This document shows, piece after piece, positions 62,115-64,000 of a stretch of 64,000 nucleotides of DNA. This DNA is from CAWCXF01 sp963799455. GTDB lineage: Bacteria > Pseudomonadota > Alphaproteobacteria > Rhodobacterales > Rhodobacteraceae. The position numbers and the translations under genes were made by a program. Under the pieces are notes generated by a model, which saw only the letters and a program-made list of their open reading frames with translations, searched no databases and was not told the origin of the DNA. Where the stretch lies: positions 124,001-188,000 of the forward strand of contig CAWCXF010000004.1 in assembly GCA_963799455.1 (NCBI GenBank), read 5' to 3'. The number at the start of each line of letters is the position of its first letter. Position 1 is the first letter of the stretch.

Positions 62115-63023
62115 ATGTCGTCCGAGCTTCTCTACGCCGAGTTCTTCGGGCTCGACGCGCGGCCGTTCACGCTCGTGCCCGACCCGAGCTTCCTCTACTG
62201 GTCCGAGCAGCACAAGCGCGCCTTCCTGGTGCTGGAGTTCGGCATCATGTCGCGCGCGCCGATCACGCTCATCACCGGCGAGATCGGGTCGGGCAAGACC
62301 ACGCTCATCCAGGAGCTGCTGCGGCGGATCTCCGAGCAGGTGACGATCGGGCTGGTGTCGAACGCCCAAGGCTCGCGCGGCGAGATCCTGCGCTGGGTGC
62401 TGCACGCGCTGGGGCTCGCGGCGCCCTCGGGCGGGGGCCAGGCGGACTACGTCGAGATGTTCCAGACGCTGCAGGAGTTCCTGGTCGACGAATACGCGCA
62501 AGGACGGCGCGTGGCGCTGATCTTCGACGAGGCGCAGAACCTGAGTCCCGAGGGGCTCGAGGAGCTCAGGATGCTCACCAACATCAACTCCGGCAAGGAC
62601 GAGCTCATCCAGCTCATCCTGGTGGGCCAGCCCGAGCTGCGCGCGATGGTGCTCGCGCCCTCGATGCGCCAGCTCGCCCAGCGCGTCGCCGCCTCCTTCC
62701 ACCTCGAGCGCATGGGCGGCGCGATGGTGCGCGCCTACATCGGCCACAGGCTGCGGCGCGCGGGCGGCACGGGCGATGAGTTCACGCCCGAGGCCTGCGA
62801 CGTGGTTCACGCGGCCACCCAAGGGGTGCCGCGGCTCATCAACCAGCTGTGCGACTTCGCCATGCTCTACGCCTGGAGCGCCAACGCGGCGCTGGTCACC
62901 GACGAGACCGTCGAGAGCGTGCTCGCCGACGGGGTGTTCTTCGGCGGCCGGTCGCTCGACGAGGATCGCGGCGAGGATCGCGGCGAGGCGTTCGGCGAAG
63001 ACCTCGGGGAGGAGACGGCCTGA
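62115..63023 (+). CDS. ExeA-like AAA ATPase (exosortase/EPS-associated)
   Basis: A 302-residue ATPase: N-terminal Y-A-E-F-F-G-L-D-A-R-P-F-T-L-V-P-D-P-S-F-L-Y family signature, Walker A G-E-I-G-S-G-K-T at 55-62, Walker B L-I-F-D-E-A-Q-N at 135-142, and an acidic G-E-D repeat tail. It matches the secretion ATPase (GspA/ExeA-like) that accompanies exosortase-EPS loci; such proteins are thought to energise or control assembly at the inner membrane. GAGGTGGG precedes ATG 62115. The stop overlaps the next start (TGATG), so the two are coupled. Confidence 0.92.
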   Translation: MSSELLYAEFFGLDARPFTLVPDPSFLYWSEQHKRAFLVLEFGIMSRAPITLITGEIGSGKTTLIQELLRRISEQVTIGLVSNAQGSRGEILRWVLHALGLAAPSGGGQADYVEMFQTLQEFLVDEYAQGRRVALIFDEAQNLSPEGLEELRMLTNINSGKDELIQLILVGQPELRAMVLAPSMRQLAQRVAASFHLERMGGAMVRAYIGHRLRRAGGTGDEFTPEACDVVHAATQGVPRLINQLCDFAMLYAWSANAALVTDETVESVLADGVFFGGRSLDEDRGEDRGEAFGEDLGEETA

Positions 63024-64000
63024 TGTCGAGCCTTCGCTACTACCTGTCGATCTTCCGGCGCCGGCTGCACTGGTTCTTGCTGGTGGCCACCGTGATCTCG
63101 GCCGTCGCGATCGTGGTCGCCCTGACGCTGCCGCCGGCCTATGTCAGCAACACCCGGCTCATCGTCGAGGCGCCCCAGGTCTCGCCCGACCTCGCGCCCT
63201 CGACCGTCATCACCCCCGTCGAGCAGCTCCAGATCGTCCAGCAGCGCCTGCTCACCCGCGCCAACCTGCTCGACATCGCGCGCGAGCTTCAGGTGTTCGG
63301 CCCCGACCAGGCGGGCATGAGCCCCGACCAGATCGTCCAGGCGATGCGCGCGCGCACCAGCGTGAACATGGACACCGGGCGCGGCGAGGCGACGCTGATG
63401 GGCGTCAGCTTCGAGGCCCCCACCGCGCGCATCGCGGCCGGCGTGCTCAACGAGTACCTCGACCTGATCCAGACCTCGGACGCCGCGATCCGCACCGGGC
63501 GCGCCGGCGAGACGCTGGAGTTCTTCGAGCAGCAGGTGGAGGAGCTGAGCCAGGAGCTCGACGCCGCCTCCGAGCGCATCCTCGCCTTCAAGAACGCCAA
63601 CGCCGACGCGCTGCCCGAGAGCCTGCAGTACAAGCTCGCCGAGCGCGGCTCGCTCCAGGACCGCCTGGCCCAGATCGAGCGCGACCAGTCCCAGCTCGTC
63701 ACCCAGCGCGAGCAGCTGATCCGCGTGTTCGAGGCCACCGGGCGCACCGACGCGCCCGAGAGCGACGCCCGCACGCCCACCCAGCGCCAGCTCGCCGAGC
63801 TGCGCGGCGAGCTCGACAGCGCGCTCATCGTGTTCTCGGCGTCCAATCCGCGGGTGCGCCAGCTCCAGGCCCGCGTGGACGCGCTCGAGGCGCGCGTGCA
63901 GGCCGAGGCGGCGACGGGCGGCGCCGAGCCCGACCCCTCGGCCGATCCCGCGCGCACCATGCTCGACGTCCAGCTCGCCGAGATCGAGGACCGCGCCGGC
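63023..64000 (+). CDS. Wzz-like chain-length determinant, 3' end outside window
   Basis: The frame opens at ATG 63023 and runs without a stop to the window edge (326 codons seen). It has an N-terminal membrane helix (residues about 16-37), the Wzz domain (A-Y-V-S-N-T-R-L-I-V-E-A-P), and a long periplasmic coiled coil (E-T-L-E-F-F-E-Q-Q-V-E-E-L-S-Q-E-L, L-R-G-E-L-D-S-A-L, S-N-P-R-V-R-Q-L-Q-A-R-V). This matches EpsF-type polysaccharide co-polymerases of exosortase loci, which set polymer length. Whether a tyrosine-kinase domain follows cannot be seen. Confidence 0.9.
   Translation, partial: MSSLRYYLSIFRRRLHWFLLVATVISAVAIVVALTLPPAYVSNTRLIVEAPQVSPDLAPSTVITPVEQLQIVQQRLLTRANLLDIARELQVFGPDQAGMSPDQIVQAMRARTSVNMDTGRGEATLMGVSFEAPTARIAAGVLNEYLDLIQTSDAAIRTGRAGETLEFFEQQVEELSQELDAASERILAFKNANADALPESLQYKLAERGSLQDRLAQIERDQSQLVTQREQLIRVFEATGRTDAPESDARTPTQRQLAELRGELDSALIVFSASNPRVRQLQARVDALEARVQAEAATGGAEPDPSADPARTMLDVQLAEIEDRAG

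Noticed and set aside
1..64000. Insertion sequences, integrases, tRNA or rRNA genes
   Set aside because: None found: no transposase or recombinase motifs, no terminal inverted repeats flanking a frame, and no tRNA-like cloverleaf or rRNA text was noticed by eye; a tRNA scan would be the decisive check.

Overview
The window is very GC-rich DNA with GC-biased third codon positions and no rRNA or tRNA genes. The protein families (a replication initiator of the RPA type with divergent ParAB, AraD1, TRAP transporters, an XrtD-type exosortase, a GTA-type spike base protein) point to an alphaproteobacterium of the Rhodobacterales/Roseobacter kind. A complete plasmid-type replication and partition module sits at 25.1-29.9 kb, so the window is best read as a piece of a large extrachromosomal replicon (plasmid or chromid) of at least 64 kb. 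This is an inference from gene content; no ends or circular junction are visible.

Layout. (1) 0-4.3 kb: aromatic-type catabolic genes (FAH-fold hydrolase, metallo-beta-lactamase-fold protein with a frameshift, DinB-like protein, FAD monooxygenase, DUF2783). (2) 4.5-7.4 kb: an EmrAB-like efflux pair with a perfect 21-bp operator-like palindrome at its start. (3) 7.5-17.5 kb: a sugar-acid catabolic locus (SDR, FAH-fold enzyme, ketoglutarate-semialdehyde-type ALDH, AraD1, TRAP transporter, PdxA-like dehydrogenase, divergent GntR/FCD regulator). (4) 17.8-19.8 kb: Kup potassium transporter. (5) 19.8-24.4 kb: dTDP-L-rhamnose genes rfbC-[AbrB/PIN toxin-antitoxin]-rfbB-rfbD-rfbA, all on the minus strand. 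(6) 24.5-30 kb: small membrane protein, RPA initiator, origin region with 22-bp iterons, parA, a group of parS-like palindromes, parB. (7) 30.2-64 kb: a large exopolysaccharide (EPS) region with acyltransferases, glycosyltransferases, pyruvyl transferase, flippase, sulfotransferase, two SGNH-type esterases, two beta-helix/LamG proteins, a Wzy-like polymerase, an exosortase, an outer-membrane barrel, a Wza-like export protein, a PrsT-like TPR lipoprotein, a priming sugar transferase, an ExeA-like ATPase and a Wzz-like protein cut by the window end.

How it works together. The rfb genes would supply dTDP-rhamnose. The priming sugar transferase and glycosyltransferases would assemble a repeat unit, which acetyl-, pyruvyl- and sulfo-transferases could decorate; flippase, polymerase, Wzz and the Wza-like protein would export it. 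The exosortase, TPR lipoprotein, ATPase and barrel match the EPS-linked exosortase (PEP-CTERM/VPLPA-CTERM) gene sets known in Gram-negative bacteria. A rhamnose operon beside a RepA-type replication module resembles the 'biofilm plasmids' described in roseobacters.

Three genes (at about 1.42, 48.74 and 51.82 kb) each need one base removed to read through; this is either sequencing error or recent gene decay. Short tandem repeats of unrelated units occur repeatedly at gene ends.
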